DNA of 64,000 nt from Ciona intestinalis (Eukaryota > Chordata > Ascidiacea > Phlebobranchia > Cionidae), in NCBI RefSeq assembly GCF_000224145.3, contig NC_020168.2, positions 5,898,646 through 5,962,645 of the forward strand. The letters run 5' to 3'. The position numbers and the translations under genes are program-made. Below are positions 61,601 to 64,000 of this stretch, one piece after another. Below the pieces are notes generated by a model. The model did not search any database. It worked only from the letters and a program-made list of their open reading frames with translations, and was not told the origin of the DNA. Position 1 is the first letter of the stretch; every line of letters starts with the position of its first letter.

Positions 61601-62524
61601 CACTGGCCAAAACAAGTCAAAAGGTTAAAGTTTTGTCCTTAAAAATAAATTCTGTAGATTTGACAGCCACTACATTATTGCTGTGTTTATATTACTAATT
61701 GTAATTAAAATGAAAACAAGAACCCATGCAAGGTTCTTCTTTATATGGCCGTCCGAAAATGTATTTAACTTTTGCTATTTATTTTTGGTTCACTTGTGTT
61801 ATATTGCATTCTCTATCATATGACAACTTAAAAGTTAAACTTAAAAGTAGGTGCTTTTATAACAGATGTTTTTCTGCTCTGTTTTGTGTTTTAATATAAA
61901 CAGCAATTGATTGAATCATGTGTTGGAGATATGGTTTTGATCAAGACCAAATCATCGTTTCATATTTTGCCAACACAGTATTGATATTTTTCTATTTGCC
62001 TTATCTTTTTATCGTGATATGCATGCTGTAAATATTTTTATGGTTAAGGTCCTCAATCGCTATGGTGCCACGTTTATGGTACATTAGATACTCAATCACG
62101 CATTCTGTTTATTACAATGTACATAAGTGTTGCATATTCATTCATATTTTTCATTGTTTTAAAAGTGAATTCACGATTAACAAATATTAGACTTTTTTAC
62201 TACTTCGTTATATACTAATATCGTGGACATTGTAATAATAAAACAACCGCCAGAATACTTCTGCTTTGTGGTTGTTTCTCCATGAAAATTGACCTTAATT
62301 CCCCCTGATTAGTAAAATTAAGGGCACAGCAGCGGATGATGCCAGTTACAGTACAGAAACAGATGTTGTACAAACGTTCTTGACAAATCACACTTAAATA
62401 AAACACGCCCTTATCTTAAATTTTATGTTGTAAAATAAATACTTATCTGACCAGTGTGTTAAAAACAGCAAGACTGCTTCTGTTAGTGTAAAGTCGAGCA
62501 GATGTTTTGACACGACGAACGCAT

Positions 62525-62537
62525 TTCCCGAAGGTTC
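62525..62537. promoter_or_regulatory. Perfect three-unit heat-shock element
   Basis: TTCCCGAAGGTTC has three alternating 5-bp HSF units (TTC-nn-GAA-nn-TTC), about 530 bp upstream of the HSP90 start codon. HSF1 binding is inferred. Confidence 0.8.
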
Positions 62538-62556
62538 TGTGTGAAAAGCCATGCGT

Positions 62557-62562
62557 CACGTG
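62557..62562. promoter_or_regulatory. E box CACGTG
   Basis: A palindromic CACGTG lies between the two heat-shock elements. Use by a bHLH factor is possible but unproven. Confidence 0.35.
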
Positions 62563-62592
62563 AAGCGGGACAGCCCCGAAACCGTTGGTCGC

Positions 62593-62605
62593 GAAGCTTC
62601 CAGAA
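62593..62605. promoter_or_regulatory. Perfect three-unit heat-shock element
   Basis: GAAGCTTCCAGAA has three alternating HSF units (GAA-nn-TTC-nn-GAA). A TATA-like AATATAAAAT lies about 55 bp downstream at 62659-62668, a plausible core promoter. Confidence 0.85.
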
Positions 62606-63065
62606 CAAAATTAGTATCTTGCGACTTCCGCAAATAGTTCCTAATGTTATCTTTAAAAATATAAAATTAAACCAATAAAAAATAGGTAACATATATGTAA
62701 ATGGTATAATATTAGACATGAGTAAAATTAGTGCCAAGAGAAATTTAACGCTTCTTTGTTTCATAAAAAAGTGATAGTAATTGAGCGCGGATGAATACAG
62801 AACTTTCCGGCTTATCGTGTGAGAAAAAAAAGAGAGGGAACTTAAAACGAGAACACGTGCATTCATTCAAACGTGGTTCGACGTTGGAGAGTGTGGTTGA
62901 CATTTTACGTTGGGCAGTCAGTTTAAATTTAAAGTCAGCCAATTTACGTTAATATGTTGCCTAGTTCTTATTATACTTAACTAAGTTGGCTGTTTATATC
63001 TCAGATTTGCGTACCTCTTTAGGTTTTTCGTTTAATTCAAATTTAGTCAATTTAACACCAAAAGT

Positions 63066-64000
63066 ATGGAACAGGAACACGAAGTTCAAGAGGACTCTGG
63101 GGAAGTCTTCGCTTTCCAGGCAGAGATTGCACAGTTGATGAGCTTGATCATCAACACTTTCTACAGCAACAAAGAAATCTTTCTTCGAGAATTGATTTCT
63201 AATGCATCAGATGTAAGTGAACTAAGGCTTTTAATTTATTTGGGGAGGGTATCAATTGTACAATAAGTCTAGCTAATGTTACTGGTTAATGAAAAAGATT
63301 GTTTCATTTACAAAATGCTGCTATGATGATGTATTCCAACATTCGCAGTTTCCACCAGACCGAGATAAACTTAATATACAGGAAGGTAAAACTTGCTGTA
63401 TATTAAGCCAACTCTCATTAATGATGGTTTAACGTTCCTTCCTTGGATGTCTGAGCAGTCTAATAGTTACATAATCATTTGAAAATCTGTGATCTTGTTT
63501 TAGGTAACCTTAAATGGTCCTTTATATTTGGTGCAGGTCTGCTATGTCAACTACATCCTAGCGGACTTCCACTTTTGAAATGCCGAACCTAATATTTGTT
63601 TTCTATACAGGCCTTGGACAAGATCCGATATGAAAGCTTGACAGATCCCAGCAAACTTGACAGTGGCAAAGAATTGAAAATTGAAATTATCCCAAACAAA
63701 GACGATTACACCCTTACACTTATTGACACTGGTGTGGGAATGACAAAATCTGACCTAATTAACAACCTTGGTACAATCGCAAAATCTGGTACCAAAGCAT
63801 TCATGGAGGCTCTTCAGGTGTGTTTTAACAAACATTGTAACCGAAAACTAACTTAGTTTCATTTACTTAAAACCTAAAAATATCATTTTTGGAACCAGAG
63901 TCTTAAATTATATTTGAATAAAAATACCCTGTTTTGGCATTCTGGTGCTAAAACTACATTTTCCAAATAAAAATACCATTTTTTGCAGTCTGGAGCTGAC
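63066..64000 (+). CDS. Cytosolic HSP90, N-terminal exons (cut by window end)
   Basis: Exons 63066-63212 and 63611-63817, and the start of a third at 63989 running off the window, all in phase 0. The protein begins [20 protein letters not shown], matching cytosolic HSP90 and lacking the signal peptide of GRP94 or the presequence of TRAP1. The GHKL ATPase fold is clear. [19 protein letters not shown] carries the catalytic Glu and the magnesium-binding Asn, and IDTGVGMTK is the nucleotide-binding DxGxG motif. [19 protein letters not shown] follows. It is the ATP-dependent chaperone for kinases, receptors and HSF1. Two perfect heat-shock elements upstream suggest heat induction. Alpha and beta forms are a vertebrate split and cannot be applied here. 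The rest of the gene lies outside the window. Confidence 0.95.

Larger units (their letters stand above)
61496..63065. other. PALS1 3'UTR and HSP90 promoter region
   Basis: It holds the PALS1 poly(A) signal, AT-rich sequence, and from about 62500 the HSP90 promoter with two heat-shock elements and an E box. The minus-strand frames at 62215-62406, 62483-62866 and 62745-62942 have no family match. A 3' splice-site-like CTCTTTAG ends at 63022, suggesting a 5'UTR intron or trans-splice junction. Confidence 0.55.

Overview
This 64 kb window is nuclear DNA from a small-genome chordate, most likely an ascidian tunicate of the Ciona type. The evidence is short, AT-rich introns with GT-AG borders, chordate-type orthologues (PALS1, Pellino, CEP152, DENND11, cyclooxygenase with a vertebrate-like layout), and dense short repeats (MITEs and tRNA-derived SINEs). 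Several genes also have a 3' splice site only 10-14 nt before the start codon, which fits spliced-leader trans-splicing, known in Ciona. The genus is inferred, not proven. There is no prokaryotic, viral or organellar gene content.

Layout. 797-2469 (-): a 5-exon secreted C-type lectin with a helical neck. 3910-15938 (+): a complete 29-exon CEP152/Asterless centriole-duplication gene (1326 codons plus stop, in frame throughout). 17609-23062 (+): 9-exon DENND11/LCHN with one GC-AG intron. 25352-26851 (+): a 4-exon globin. 28564-34266 (-): 12-exon cyclooxygenase (prostaglandin G/H synthase). 34.3-38.7 kb: gene-poor and repeat-rich. 38692-40225 (+): 4-exon mitochondrial thioredoxin (TXN2). 40876-50609 (+): 10-exon Pellino E3 ubiquitin ligase. 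53307-61495 (+): PALS1/MPP5 polarity scaffold, 5' end unresolved, with an extra half-PDZ segment at its N terminus. 63066-64000 (+): the first exons of cytosolic HSP90, with two perfect heat-shock elements upstream, cut by the window edge.

The genes are unrelated housekeeping, signalling and immune loci rather than one pathway, and no operon is evident. All exon borders were placed by hand from splice consensus, phase continuity and recalled family sequence. The phases close perfectly in every gene except the PALS1 5' end.

The less ordinary content is in the non-coding DNA. One MITE family has about 14 copies, 12 of them between 23.5 and 36.2 kb around the globin and COX genes. There are two hAT-like elements with 8-bp target duplications, a TTAA-flanked piggyBac-like element, a 34-bp perfect palindrome inserted with a 12-bp duplication upstream of DENND11, an apparently identical 198-bp tandem duplication in a PALS1 intron, and a decayed copy of a PALS1 guanylate-kinase exon inside an upstream PALS1 intron.
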